Notes: generated from the letters alone by a model not told the origin. A DNA stretch of 41,450 nucleotides from an uncultured Opitutia bacterium (GCA_903827245.1 CAIKHO010000024.1:1-41450); one strand, 5' to 3'; counted from the first letter of the stretch, positions 19,482 through 28,810 are shown. Numbers and translations: made by a program.

Positions 19482-19557
19482 ATGGCGGGTAATGTCTGCC
19501 TTCCCTTGGTGGTGCGAACCGCCGGACCGGAAACCCATCTCCTCCCACCTCCCCGGC

Positions 19558-20046
19558 ATGTCTGCGAACAAAGGATTACGGCTCATCGCCTTCTTCGAGG
19601 CCCTCAAGGGCTCGTTCGCGCTGCTGCTCGGTATTGGTGCGCTGCTGCTCCCGCAGCATGACCTCCAGCAGTTTGTGATGCGCGTGGTCGATGCCCTCCG
19701 CCTCGATCCGGCGGCCCACTACACCAGCCGGTTCATCGAGGAGGCCAGCTTGGTCACGGCCAAGGACCTCGGCTGGGTGGCCGCCGGCGCGTTTGCCTAC
19801 GGCCTCTTCCGATTCGGCGAAGCCTACGGCCTCTGGTGCGAACTACCCTGGGCCGAATGGCTGGCCGTGGTCAGCGGCTCGATTTATATCCCGGTGGAAA
19901 TCTACGCCCTTTACCGGAAGCCCGGCTGGTTGAAGCTCGCCGTGCTCGTGATCAACCTGCTCGTGGTGCTCTACGTGGCCTTGACCCTCTCCCGCTCCGG
20001 AAAGGGCGGGATCGCCACAGCCAAGAAACCCGCACCCGCCGGATAG
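19558..20046 (+). CDS. DUF2127 membrane protein
   Basis: The 162-aa protein starts MSANKGLRLIAFFEALKGSF and has about four hydrophobic segments, near residues 7-27, 70-90, 98-115 and 123-143. The opening KGLRLIAxFEAxKG and the loop YGLFRFGEAYGLW are typical of the DUF2127 family of small membrane proteins. The C-terminal tail is basic and short. The function of the family is unknown. It is 76 bases after rpiB with no terminator between, so it may be co-transcribed. The start is set by the family N-terminus; the frame is open far upstream through rpiB in another frame. Confidence 0.75.
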   Translation: MSANKGLRLIAFFEALKGSFALLLGIGALLLPQHDLQQFVMRVVDALRLDPAAHYTSRFIEEASLVTAKDLGWVAAGAFAYGLFRFGEAYGLWCELPWAEWLAVVSGSIYIPVEIYALYRKPGWLKLAVLVINLLVVLYVALTLSRSGKGGIATAKKPAPAG

Positions 20047-20077
20047 CTGATAGTGGCTCGTTGCCCATGGTCGCCCT

Positions 20078-20102
20078 GTAGGAGCGGCTTCATGCCGCGA
20101 TG
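20078..20102 (+). repeat. REP element, GTAGGAGC family
   Basis: GTAGGAGCGGCTTCATGCCG followed by CGAT: a GTAG head, then a GCGGC/GCCGC stem around a five-base loop. It belongs to the same family as the doublets at 2925 and 29756, which share GTAGGAGC and the closing GAT. Confidence 0.7.
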
Positions 20103-20210
20103 ATTGGGCCTTCGGGACTCGCGATCATGGTGTAAAACGCTCCCGCAGCGCCTCAGCCGGACTCATGCCGTACCTGGTGAACACACCTATGAATCAGGCA
20201 AAACTGAACA

Positions 20211-20290
20211 TTGAATGTAGGGGCGTTCCTTGCGGACGCCCTGCTTGACGACCGCAAACCGGGCGTCCGCAAGGAACGCCCCTATATTCA
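20211..20290. repeat. REP doublet (BIME), GTAGGGGCG family
   Basis: TTGAATGTAGGGGCGTTCCT and its exact inverse, ending in TATATTCAA, enclose the hairpin units GGGCGTTCC...GGACGCCC and GGGCGTCC...GGAACGCCC. The two arms of about 31 bases are almost perfectly complementary, so the region can also fold as one long stem. It is the best-preserved doublet in the window and therefore perhaps the youngest. Confidence 0.85.
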
Positions 20291-20469
20291 ACGGCCTGAG
20301 GCTGAGAGCGCGAGCAAGCTCGGCGGCCTATGAAAACCGCAAACTGACCCACGACCAGCAGCTCCAAACCATGCCGCTGCCACCCAGCCGCGTCGTTTGA
20401 CAGCCGCACGGTCACAGGCTTGGTGTTGCAGGCCCAAAGACACGTCCTGCCACGACCACCCGGTCTCCC

Positions 20470-21087
20470 ATGTCCTCCCTTTCCTATCAGCACCTCTTCC
20501 AGCCGGGCACTGATCCCGCCGCCCAGCCTTTGCTCCTGCTGCATGGCACCGGCGGGACTGAGCGCGACCTGCTGCCTCTGGCCCGGACGCTTTCGCCCGG
20601 TTCGTCGGTGCTCAGCCCGCTTGGCAAGGTGAGCGAGGGCGGCGCAGCCCGCTTCTTCGCCCGCCTCGCCGAGGGCGTGTTCGATCCCGCCGAGGTCACC
20701 CGTCGCACGCATGAACTCGCCGATTTCATCGCCGCCGCGGCCAGTCACTATGGCTTCGATGCCGGGCGCCTGGTCGCTGTCGGTTTCTCGAACGGAGCCA
20801 ACATCGCCGCCACGCTCCTGTTGTTGCGTCCAGAGTCATTGGCCGGCGCCGTGTTGCTGCGCTCCATGGTCGTGCTCGACCAGGCCGCCGCGCCCGGCTC
20901 CCTCGCCGGTAAACGCGCCCTGCTCACCAACGGCACGGTCGATCCCATCGTTCCACCGGACCAGCCGCCCCGCCTCGCCGCCCTCCTCCGCGCCGGCGGC
21001 GCCGATGTCACCCAGCAGATGCTGCGCGCCGGCCACGGCCTCACCCCAGCCGACATGACCGCCGCCCAAGCGTGGTTCGGAAAGTAG
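20470..21087 (+). CDS. Alpha/beta-hydrolase, phospholipase/carboxylesterase family
   Basis: The 205-aa protein has the LLLLHGTGGTERDLLPLA oxyanion-hole region and a catalytic triad read as Ser107 (GFSNGANIA), Asp158 (GTVDPIVP) and His189 (AGHGLTPAD). The arrangement fits the small abhydrolase_2/YpfH-like carboxylesterases. Members hydrolyse short acyl esters; the physiological substrate is unknown. The protein is cytoplasmic (no signal peptide). The stop codon TAG (21085-21087) is part of a GTAG-headed REP element, so the present C-terminus (AWFGK) may have been defined by the repeat. Confidence 0.83.
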   Translation: MSSLSYQHLFQPGTDPAAQPLLLLHGTGGTERDLLPLARTLSPGSSVLSPLGKVSEGGAARFFARLAEGVFDPAEVTRRTHELADFIAAAASHYGFDAGRLVAVGFSNGANIAATLLLLRPESLAGAVLLRSMVVLDQAAAPGSLAGKRALLTNGTVDPIVPPDQPPRLAALLRAGGADVTQQMLRAGHGLTPADMTAAQAWFGK

Positions 21088-21108
21088 GGCGGGTCTCGGA
21101 CCCGTCCA
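21084..21108 (+). repeat. REP element overlapping the esterase stop codon
   Basis: GTAGGGCGGGTCTCGGACCC followed by GTCC, with the head GTAG beginning at 21084. The TAG of this head is the esterase stop codon. A close relative, read on the minus strand, forms the stop of the gene at 32016 (31999-32018), and a GTGG-headed one is at 31799-31820. Confidence 0.65.
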
Positions 21109-21116
21109 TGCGGACA

Positions 21117-21211
21117 GATCGGATTTTTAGCCACGGATTACACCGATCGGCACAAATGGCAGATGCCGTCATCTGTGCCCATCAGTCTAATCTGTGGCCA
21201 AAAATCGGATC
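21117..21211. repeat. Long palindrome of the CACCGATGGGCACA family, copy 1
   Basis: The arms begin GATCGGATTTTTAGCCACGG and end GGCCAAAAATCGGATC. The whole 95 bases fold into one imperfect stem. Inside are ACACCGATCGGCACAAAT and its inverse, ATCTGTGCCCATCAGT. Related copies occupy 31834-31912 and 32551-32630. It fills the gap before the aldo/keto reductase gene. Confidence 0.8.
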
Positions 21212-21332
21212 GAACGAAACGGACGGACCCAGTCCGACCCTGCTTCCAACCCATATTTGAGTTTTCCCGCGATTTGCGTCTGCTTCCTCAGCACGGCGGA
21301 TTTCCCCGTCCCATCACCTCCTGCTCCCTCCC

Positions 21333-22322
21333 ATGACCATGCTCTACCGCCCGCTCGGCAAATCCGGCCTCCAAGTCAGCGCGCTTTCCTTTGGCGCGTG
21401 GGTCACCTTCGGCAAGCAGATCGGCGATCCCGTCGCCCGTCGTCTGCTGCACACCGCCTATGATGCCGGCATCAATTTCTTCGACAACGCCGAGGCCTAC
21501 GCCGATGGCCAGGCCGAGATCGTGATGGGGGCCATCCTGAAGAAAAGCGGCTGGCGGCGCAGCAGCTATCTGGTCTCGAGCAAGGTTTTCTTCGGCTGGG
21601 AGGATGACAAACCCAACCAATCCGGACTCTCGCGCAAGCACGTGGTCGAGGGCTGCCACGACGCCCTTCGCCGGCTCCAGGTCGATTATCTCGATCTCTA
21701 TTACTGCCACCGTCCCGATCCCGCCGTGCCGGTCGAGGAGACGGCGCGCGCGATGCACGATCTCATCGTCCAGGGCAAGGTCCTCTACTGGGGCACCAGC
21801 GAGTGGAGTCCCGCCCAGCTCAAGGCCGCGCACGCCGTCTGCACCCGTCTCGGCCTGCATGCGCCCATCGTGGAGCAGCCGCAGTACAATCTCTTCCACC
21901 GCTCCCGGGTCGAAAAGGAGTACGCGCCGTTGTACAAGTCGCCCGGCCTCGGCACCACGATCTGGTCCCCGCTCGCCTCCGGCCTGCTCACCGGCAAGTA
22001 CAACGCCGGCGTGCCCAAGGGCTCCCGCCTCAACGCGTCCGGCATGGAATGGCTGCGCGACATGATTCTGCAGCAGCCCGGCATCGAGAAGAAGCTCGCC
22101 GCCGTGCCCAAGCTCGCCGCGATCGCCGAGGGACTCGGCACCTCGCTCCCGCGCCTTGCCATCGCCTGGTGCCTGAAAAACCCGCACGTCAGCACCGTCA
22201 TCCTCGGCGCCTCGCGCGTGGAGCAACTGCAGGAAAACCTCGGCGCCCTCGACCTGTTGGGCCGCCTTACGCCGGCGGTGATGCAGAAGCTGGAGGCTAT
22301 ATCCGGCCCCGTGGCCGACTAG
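21333..22322 (+). CDS. Aldo/keto reductase, Kv-beta-like subfamily
   Basis: The 329-aa NADPH-dependent oxidoreductase has the aldo/keto reductase tetrad visible as Asp51 and Tyr56 (FFDNAEAY), Lys84 (VSSKVF) and His126 (YYCHRPD). The start MTMLYRPLGKSGLQVSALSF, the FNLFHR-like QYNLFHRSRVEKEY and SPLASGLLTGKY place it in the group related to potassium-channel beta subunits and bacterial YghZ. The C-terminal NADPH motif is TVILGASRVEQLQENLGAL. It has a normal length. The substrate is unknown. The leader CCTGCTCCCTCCC before the ATG is purely pyrimidine plus one G. It is 36 bases from the next gene and probably co-transcribed with it. Confidence 0.9.
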   Translation: MTMLYRPLGKSGLQVSALSFGAWVTFGKQIGDPVARRLLHTAYDAGINFFDNAEAYADGQAEIVMGAILKKSGWRRSSYLVSSKVFFGWEDDKPNQSGLSRKHVVEGCHDALRRLQVDYLDLYYCHRPDPAVPVEETARAMHDLIVQGKVLYWGTSEWSPAQLKAAHAVCTRLGLHAPIVEQPQYNLFHRSRVEKEYAPLYKSPGLGTTIWSPLASGLLTGKYNAGVPKGSRLNASGMEWLRDMILQQPGIEKKLAAVPKLAAIAEGLGTSLPRLAIAWCLKNPHVSTVILGASRVEQLQENLGALDLLGRLTPAVMQKLEAISGPVAD

Positions 22323-22358
22323 CGCGAAACACCCGTTGATTGTTTTTCGGCCTGCCGC

Positions 22359-23042
22359 ATGCGCCTGACTTACTTCGGTCATTCGTGTTTTTTGCTCCAA
22401 ACCGAAGGAGCACGAATGGTCCTTGATCCCTATCTTCGGGAAAATCCCCACGGCTCGGTGGATCCGGCCGCGGTTCCATGCGATTTCGTTCTCTGTTCCC
22501 ACGCGCACGACGATCACATCGCTGACGCCCTTAACCTAGCCCGGCTCCATAAGGCCGTGATCGTGGCCCCATATGAACTTGCCCTGCATTTCGCTTCCCA
22601 GGGTGCAGACGTCCTCGACTTGATGCCCGGCGGCAGTGTGAGTCTTCCTTGGGGTCGCATCCAGATGACGCCGGCCGTGCATAGTTCGGCCCTTGAACTG
22701 CCCGGTGGTGAAACCAAGTCAATGGGGGTCGCCGCCGGCTATGTCATTCATGCTGACGGTCGCACGGTCTATCATGCGGGTGACACCGCGCTTTTCGGCG
22801 ACATGCAGCTGATCGGCCGCGGCGGACTCGACCTCGCGCTCCTGCCCATCGGCGATTTCTACACGATGGGAGCCGACGACGCCGTCGAGGCGCTGAAGCT
22901 GCTGCACCCCCGTCTAGCCGTGCCGATGCACTACAATACCAGTGAGCGCATCAAAGCCGACCCGCACGCCTTCGTCTCCGCCGCCGCTCGCGCCGGCCAC
23001 ACCGCGCGCGTGATGTCCGCCGGCGAGTCGATCGGAATCTAG
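22359..23042 (+). CDS. UPF0173 metal-dependent hydrolase
   Basis: This 227-aa metallo-beta-lactamase-fold protein starts MRLTYFGHSCFLLQTEG. It has the metal site HxHxDH in CSHAHDDHIAD, the later metal ligands in YHAGDTALFGDM, and the C-terminal VPMHYNTSERIKADP. This is the layout of the UPF0173 (YtkL-like) family, whose substrates are not established. It is cytoplasmic and of normal length. It follows the aldo/keto reductase by 36 bases. A strong hairpin (23083-23129) lies downstream. Confidence 0.9.
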   Translation: MRLTYFGHSCFLLQTEGARMVLDPYLRENPHGSVDPAAVPCDFVLCSHAHDDHIADALNLARLHKAVIVAPYELALHFASQGADVLDLMPGGSVSLPWGRIQMTPAVHSSALELPGGETKSMGVAAGYVIHADGRTVYHAGDTALFGDMQLIGRGGLDLALLPIGDFYTMGADDAVEALKLLHPRLAVPMHYNTSERIKADPHAFVSAAARAGHTARVMSAGESIGI

Positions 23043-23082
23043 ATCCCCCGCGCCCCCTCAGCTCCCCTCTCCCCCACCCGGC

Positions 23083-23129
23083 CGGCAAAATGGTAGTGTC
23101 AACTAATAGCTGACACTACCGTTTTGCCG
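23083..23129. repeat. 19-bp hairpin after the UPF0173 gene
   Basis: CGGCAAAATGGTAGTGTCA (23083-23101) and TGACACTACCGTTTTGCCG (23111-23129) form a 19-bp stem with one G-T pair and a nine-base loop. The stem contains A and T runs on both sides but there is no terminal T-run, so it is either an unusual terminator or a palindromic repeat. The same sequence is not seen elsewhere in the window. Confidence 0.75.
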
Positions 23130-23221
23130 AGGCCATGTCCGGGAGGATCGGCTGAGGCACGGCGGCTCAAAATCTCTCGCTTGCCCACGCCTTGCGGGCT
23201 GCTCAGCGTCGGGCCTTGGAC

Positions 23222-25255
23222 ATGGCTTTTCCCAAACCTCCCGCCATCCTCGCGGAACGCGACCTGCGCGTCGCGGAGCTCGAGCAACCTTCCCCTGACG
23301 CCCTTCTGCGCCTCCATGCCTGGATGCACCTCGCACGCACGGCCGACAACCGCATCCTCGAGCTGTTCCGCCAGGGCCTGCTCCGCGGGACGGTCACCGG
23401 CGGCCAGGGCAACGAGGGCCTGATCATCCCCCTCGCCCTGCTGGCCGACAAGGCCCTCGACGTGGTGTCGTTCACCCACCGCGGGCTCGGCGGCCATCTC
23501 ATCTGGAGCGGGCACCTGGTCGAGCACCTCAACCAGTATTTCGCCAACGCCGGCAGCCCGACCAAGTCCCGCGAGGGCAACATCCATCACGGCGACCCGG
23601 CCCACCGCTCGCTGCCGATGATCAGCCACCTCGGCACCATGCTGTCCAACGTGGCCGGCTCGACCGATTCCCAGCGCCGGCTCGGCCGCCCTGCCGTGGG
23701 TTTTGCCTTCTTTGGCGACGGCGGCTCGAGCACGGGCGACATCCATGAGTCGCTCAACCTCGCGTCCCTGCTTTCTCTGCCCGTGGTGTTCGTGATCGAG
23801 AATAACGGCTACGCCTATTCCACGCCCGTGAGCGAACAGTTCGCCGCCGGTTCCGAGCTCTGGCGCCGTGCCGCCGGCTACGGCATGGAGGGCCTCGTGC
23901 TCGATGCCACGGATATCGAGGGCACCGCCCGCACCCTGGCCGCCGCGATCGACCGGGTCAGGCAGACGTCCCGTCCGATTCTCATCGAGGCGCGCACGCT
24001 GCGCCTTCGCGGGCATGCCGCCTACGACACCTGCGACTACCTGCTCCCCGGCGAGAGCGAGGGATTCTTTGCCCGGGATCCACTCCCGAAGTTCCGCGCC
24101 CGGGTCGCAGCCGCCGTCGGAGCCCAGCGTGTCGAGGCCGTCGAGGCCGAGCTCGACGCCTTCCTTGAGGCCTGCATCAAGATCGCCATCGCCACGCCGC
24201 GGCCGACGCCGGACGGCATGGAGGCCGACCTGTTCGCCCCGCCGTCGCCGCCGCTGCCGTGGAAACCCGAGCCCGCCGCGCCCGAAAGCCTCAACGCCGC
24301 GCAGGCCCTCAACCGCGGCCTGCGCAAGATCCTCACCGAGCGCCCGGAGTCGCTCGTGCTCGGGCAGGACATCGGCACCTACGGCGGTGCGTTCAAGGTC
24401 ACCGAGGGCCTGCTGGCCGACTTCGGCCGGCCCCGCGTGCTGAACACGCCGCTCGCCGAAAGCGCCTGCACCGGCTACGCCATCGGCCTCGCCCTCAACG
24501 GCCACCGGCCCATCGAGGAATTCCAGTTCGCCGACTTCTCCACCGAGGCGGCCACGCAGATCACGCTCAACGCCGCGACCATGCACTTCCGCTCCGGCGC
24601 GGCCTGCCCGCTCGTGCTGCGCCTGCCCTGCGGCGGCGGGCTCACCTTCGGGTCTTTTCATTCCCAGGAGCTCGAGTCGTTCTTCCTTTCGATGCCCGGC
24701 CTCAAGGCCCTCTATCCCAGCACGCCGCAGGACGCCTTCAACGCCCTCCTCGCCGCCTACGAGGACAACAACCCCGTGCTGCTCTTCGAGCACAAGGGCC
24801 TCTACCGCCGCAGCAAACATCCGGTCGCCTGGGACCCGAACTACCGCGACGTGTGGTCGCCGCGCGCCGTCCGCACGGGCGGGTTCGCCACGTTCGTCAC
24901 CTACGGGGAAATGGTCCATCTCGCCACCGAAGTTTGCGACTACTTCGCCGCCGAATACGACACGGCCTTCGACCTGTTCGACCTGCGTGCCCTCGCCCCA
25001 CTCCGGCTCGAAGCCATCAAAGCCTCGCTCGCGCGCACCGGCCGGCTCGTCGTGCTGCATGAGGGCCGGCGCACGCACGGCTTCGGCGCCGAGCTGGTGG
25101 CGCGGCTCACCGAGGAGCATTTCGCCGCGCTCAAGACTGCACCGCTCCGCATCGGCGCGCTGGACCTGCCCGTACCCTTCGCGCCCGAGCTCGAGCAGGC
25201 CTACCGGCCGACGAAGGAAAAGCTCATCGACCAGCTTACCGCCTGGATCGGCTGA
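23222..25255 (+). CDS. 2-Oxoacid dehydrogenase E1, fused alpha and beta subunits
   Basis: The 677-aa thiamine-diphosphate enzyme has an alpha-like half (about 1-340) with the ThDP motif GDGGSSTGDIHE...VFVIENN near residues 165-193. A beta-like half (about 355-677) opens SLNAAQALNRGLRKIL and contains VLNTPLAESACTGYAIGLAL and EEFQFADF. Such fusions are annotated as branched-chain 2-oxoacid or acetoin/pyruvate dehydrogenase E1. The substrate is not clear. No E2 or E3 gene is adjacent: the only E2 and E3 in the window are sucB and lpdA 10 kb upstream. ATG 23222 is chosen; the longer frame from 23192 adds ten residues. The stop is two bases before kdsC. Confidence 0.88.
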   Translation: MAFPKPPAILAERDLRVAELEQPSPDALLRLHAWMHLARTADNRILELFRQGLLRGTVTGGQGNEGLIIPLALLADKALDVVSFTHRGLGGHLIWSGHLVEHLNQYFANAGSPTKSREGNIHHGDPAHRSLPMISHLGTMLSNVAGSTDSQRRLGRPAVGFAFFGDGGSSTGDIHESLNLASLLSLPVVFVIENNGYAYSTPVSEQFAAGSELWRRAAGYGMEGLVLDATDIEGTARTLAAAIDRVRQTSRPILIEARTLRLRGHAAYDTCDYLLPGESEGFFARDPLPKFRARVAAAVGAQRVEAVEAELDAFLEACIKIAIATPRPTPDGMEADLFAPPSPPLPWKPEPAAPESLNAAQALNRGLRKILTERPESLVLGQDIGTYGGAFKVTEGLLADFGRPRVLNTPLAESACTGYAIGLALNGHRPIEEFQFADFSTEAATQITLNAATMHFRSGAACPLVLRLPCGGGLTFGSFHSQELESFFLSMPGLKALYPSTPQDAFNALLAAYEDNNPVLLFEHKGLYRRSKHPVAWDPNYRDVWSPRAVRTGGFATFVTYGEMVHLATEVCDYFAAEYDTAFDLFDLRALAPLRLEAIKASLARTGRLVVLHEGRRTHGFGAELVARLTEEHFAALKTAPLRIGALDLPVPFAPELEQAYRPTKEKLIDQLTAWIG

Positions 25256-25257
25256 CC

Positions 25258-25776
25258 ATGGGCGCCCCCTCTTCCATTCCGCCCGCGCGCTGGGCTGCCG
25301 TGCGGCTCTTCGCCATGGATGTCGATGGCATCCTCACTGACGGCACCGTGCGGATTTCCTCCGACGGCTCCGAGGCCAAGGTCTTCTCGGTGCTCGACGG
25401 CATGGGCCTCACCCGCCTGAACAAGGCCGGCATCGCCGTCGCCTGGATCAGCGGCCGCCCTTCCGGCGCCACAACCTTGCGCGCCGCCGAGTTGAAGGTC
25501 CCGCATCTGATCCAGGGACGCACCGACAAGCTCGCCGCCCTGCAGGAACTCGCGGCGGTGCTCAAGCTGGCTCCCGCGCAGTGCGTTTACATGGGCGACG
25601 ATGACATCGATGCCCCCGCCGTCCAGTGGGCCGGCATCGGCGCCACGGTGCCCGGCGCCATGCCGGCAGCACTCGCCGCCGCCGACTACGTGACCATGCG
25701 GGCCGCCGGTCACGGCGCCGTGCGCGAAATCTGCGAACATCTCCTGGCCGCCCGGGTCCATGCGCCACCCTCGTGA
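25258..25776 (+). CDS. kdsC: 3-Deoxy-D-manno-octulosonate-8-phosphate phosphatase
   Basis: The 172-aa HAD phosphatase without a cap domain releases KDO from KDO-8-phosphate for LPS inner-core synthesis. The nucleophile motif is AMDVDGILTDG (Asp21, Asp23), followed by the KdsC signature VFSVLDGMGL, motif II WISGRPS, and motif IV VYMGDDDIDAPA. Its length is typical. It is the first gene of a compact LPS block: its TGA overlaps the GTG start of the lptC-like gene. The order kdsC-lptC-lptA-lptB is the same as in proteobacteria, which strongly supports the assignments of the smaller genes. Confidence 0.93.
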   Translation: MGAPSSIPPARWAAVRLFAMDVDGILTDGTVRISSDGSEAKVFSVLDGMGLTRLNKAGIAVAWISGRPSGATTLRAAELKVPHLIQGRTDKLAALQELAAVLKLAPAQCVYMGDDDIDAPAVQWAGIGATVPGAMPAALAAADYVTMRAAGHGAVREICEHLLAARVHAPPS

Positions 25777-26216
25777 GAATCGCCCTCACCCTTGCCCCGC
25801 TGGTGCTTTTTGCCGCCACCCCGGCCGCGCCCCCTTCCACTCCGTCAGCCGCCCCCGGCCTCGCGGCCGTGAACCAGTCCACCTTGCAGACCTTCACCAA
25901 GGAAGGTTTCCGCGCCCTGCTGCTGCGGGCCTCCGCCATGAACGTGGCCCGGGAACGCGTGGACCTGACCGACATGAATCTCAGCGTTTTTTCCGGTGAT
26001 GCCGCCGAGCACATCGAGACGATCCTCCTCAGCCCGGAGGCGACCTTCCTGCCCGACACCAGTGTCGCACATGGCGAGAAAACCGTGCGCTTCATCCGGG
26101 ACGACCTTGAGGCGTCGGGCACGAAGTGGACCTACGATCACAAGGAAAAAAGCATTTCCCTCGATGGAAACGTCCGGGTAGTTTTTCACGCCCAACTGAA
26201 GGATATCCTGCAATGA
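25773..26216 (+). CDS. lptC: LptC-like LPS export protein
   Basis: This 147-aa protein starts at GTG 25773, which overlaps the kdsC stop as GTGA. The N-terminus is a hydrophobic signal or anchor (RIALTLAPLVLFAAT) followed by a Pro/Ala/Ser linker. The rest shows the LptC-type beta-jellyroll pattern, with MNVARERVDLTDMNLSVF, ILLSPEATFLPD and ISLDGNVRVVF. LptC links the inner-membrane LptBFG ATPase to the periplasmic LptA bridge. The sequence is divergent, so the call depends on the position between kdsC and lptA and on the Gly-Asn-Val ending of the fold. An alternative in-frame start lies far upstream at 25626 inside kdsC and is not credible. Confidence 0.72.
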   Translation: MRIALTLAPLVLFAATPAAPPSTPSAAPGLAAVNQSTLQTFTKEGFRALLLRASAMNVARERVDLTDMNLSVFSGDAAEHIETILLSPEATFLPDTSVAHGEKTVRFIRDDLEASGTKWTYDHKEKSISLDGNVRVVFHAQLKDILQ

Positions 26217-26769
26217 AACACCTCCGCTGCCTCGCGCTTTTCGCCGCCCTCATGTCCGCCCGGTCCCTCTTCGCCGGCGATGCCACCCCGCAGCGCACCG
26301 AGCTGAACGGCGACCACCTCGACATGTGGAGCGTGGGCAACGAAACCCACGCCATCTGCACCGGCTCGGTCACCCTCACCGGCACCAATCTCCGGATCAT
26401 CTGCGACCGGCTCGAGATCATCGCCGAGGGCGTCGGGGACAAGACCTCGCTCGCGCCCGTCCTCGAAAAATTCAAGTACCTTCTCGCCACCGGCCACGTG
26501 CGCATCGTCCAGGGCGACCGCGAGGCCACCTGCGGGCGCGCCGAGGTCTTGCCCCGCGAGGACAAGGTCGTCCTGACGCAGAACCCCGTCGTCATCGACA
26601 ACGGCGCGGGCTTCGTCAACGCCGGCGAGACCATCACCCTCCTGCGCGGCGAGCGCCGGATCCTCGTGGACAAGCCGCGGACCTCCGCTCCCGACATCAA
26701 GGATCTCGGCTACGACAAGTCCAAGCCCGTGCCAGCCGGGGACGGCACTCTGAAACCCGGCGAGGCGAA

Positions 26770-26773
<4 letters not shown>
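26213..26773 (+). CDS. lptA: LptA-like periplasmic LPS transport protein
   Basis: The 186-aa protein has a cleavable signal peptide ending in SLFAGDA. The OstA/LptA core pattern comes next: LNGDHLDMWSVGNETHAICT, GSVTLTGTNLRIICDRLEI, LATGHVRIVQGDREATCGRA and PVVIDNGAGFVNAGETI. LptA forms the filament that carries LPS across the periplasm. The ATG overlaps the lptC stop (ATGA). A weak Shine-Dalgarno-like AAGGAT precedes it. The tail beyond residue 160 is basic and proline-rich. It overlaps lptB by four bases, so the three lpt genes are coupled in translation. Confidence 0.88.
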
Positions 26774-27540
<767 letters not shown>

Positions 27541-27666
27541 CGCCGGGCTCAAGGACAAATTCTCGCTCCCCGGGATGTTCGCGACCGGTCGGCCGGTCCG
27601 CAGCCCAAGCTCGCATTTTTCCCCGTCTCCTGTCTCCTGTCTCCCGGTTACTGTCCACCGCCGCCC

Positions 27667-28671
27667 ATGCAAAAAGCCATCCACGGAATCACGGTTGCCC
27701 ACTTCCTCGAGACCTATCGCGAGAAGCTCATGCTCGAGGTGGTCACCGGCGAAGGCGGCATGCATCGGCTGATTCGGGAGGGCAGCATCAACCGCCCCGC
27801 GCTCGCGCTCACCGGTTTCTTCAAATATTTCGCCAACAAACGCATCCAGGTCCTCGGCGCGGCCGAGATGACCTACCTCAAGACGCTCTCGCAGCGCGCC
27901 CAGATCGAGATTTTTCAGCAGATGGTGAAAAAAGGCATTCCCTGCCTCGTGCTCACGCGCAACTTCAACAGCACTCACCCGCTGATGGTCGTGGCCTCCG
28001 AGATGAAGCTGCCCCTGTTCCGCACGCCAATGATCACGATGAACTTCGTGAACCTCGCCACGCTGTGCATCGACAACGAGTTCGCCCCGCGCTCCACCGA
28101 GCATGCGACCACTCTCGACGTGAAGGGCGTCGGCGTGATGCTGCGCGGCGATTCCGGTGTCGGCAAAAGCGAGTGCGCGCTGGCTCTGATCGAGCGCGGC
28201 CATTCCCTCGTCGCCGACGACCTGACGCTCGTGAAGCTGCTCGACGAGCGCGAGCTCATGGCCTCGAGCCGCCCGCTCAACCGCGGGTACATGGAATGCC
28301 GCGGCATCGGCATCATCAACATCGCCGAGATGTTCGGCGTCAAATGCGTGCGGCTGGAGAAGCGCATCGACATGGTGGTCTCCCTGCGCGAATGGACGCC
28401 CGAGGTCGTCGAGGAGCGGACCGGGCTGGAGGAGAATTTCTACGAGATCCTCGGCATGAAGGTGCCGCACATCGAGCTGTACGTCCGCCCCGGCCGCGAC
28501 ATTGCCCGGCTCGTCGAGGTCGCGGCGCTCACCCAGGCGTTGAAGAAAATGGGCCACGACCCGGCGAAGGATTTCAACGAGCGCCTGATCTCCTTCATGA
28601 ACCAGCAGGCCGGCCAGACGACCACGAGCATCAAGCCCGTCGAGCGCGAGGAACGCGCCCCGGGATCCTGA
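27667..28671 (+). CDS. hprK: HPr kinase/phosphorylase
   Basis: The 334-aa bifunctional enzyme phosphorylates and dephosphorylates HPr on Ser46 in response to energy state. The N-terminal domain (about 1-130) is followed by the kinase P-loop GDSGVGKSECAL (from residue 161), LVADDLTLV and the HprK signature GYMECRGIGIINI; the C-terminus is acidic. In this Gram-negative setting HprK would control a regulatory PTS rather than sugar uptake, which is inferred from family context. No HPr gene is in the window. The leader carries direct pyrimidine-rich repeats (GTCTCCTGTCTCCTGTCTCC) about 40 bases before the ATG. Confidence 0.93.
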   Translation: MQKAIHGITVAHFLETYREKLMLEVVTGEGGMHRLIREGSINRPALALTGFFKYFANKRIQVLGAAEMTYLKTLSQRAQIEIFQQMVKKGIPCLVLTRNFNSTHPLMVVASEMKLPLFRTPMITMNFVNLATLCIDNEFAPRSTEHATTLDVKGVGVMLRGDSGVGKSECALALIERGHSLVADDLTLVKLLDERELMASSRPLNRGYMECRGIGIINIAEMFGVKCVRLEKRIDMVVSLREWTPEVVEERTGLEENFYEILGMKVPHIELYVRPGRDIARLVEVAALTQALKKMGHDPAKDFNERLISFMNQQAGQTTTSIKPVEREERAPGS

Positions 28672-28690
28672 GCCGGATCACGATTTGAAC

Positions 28691-28761
28691 GTAGCAGCCG
28701 AGGTCACGAGGCTGGATTGAGGTACGGCGCCCAAACCCAGCCTCGTGACCTCGTCTGCTAC
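28691..28761. repeat. 70-bp GTAG...CTAC palindromic repeat, copy 2
   Basis: It begins GTAGCAGCCGAGGTCACGAG and ends CTCGTGACCTCGTCTGCTAC. The two arms are nearly complementary over 25 bases. Compared with copies 1 and 3 the centre is different. It lies 20 bases after the hprK stop, in the gap 28672-28961, which holds no gene. Confidence 0.85.
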
Positions 28762-28810
28762 CTCACGGAAGCGACTGCACGGGGTGGGTTCTGATATCCT
28801 CTTCCGTCAT

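Larger units (their letters stand above)
20047..20469. other. Gene-free gap of 423 bases, rich in repeats
   Basis: No credible coding region was found here. The gap contains a REP-type hairpin (20078-20102), an 80-base REP doublet (20211-20290) and a short REP-like remnant, GCGAGCAAGCTCG, near 20310. From about 20330 to 20469 nothing recognisable is seen apart from the leader of the esterase gene. Confidence 0.7.

Noticed and set aside
23099-25120. A 673-codon open frame antisense to the fused E1 gene
   Set aside because: There is no recognisable domain and it mirrors the well-supported E1 gene.
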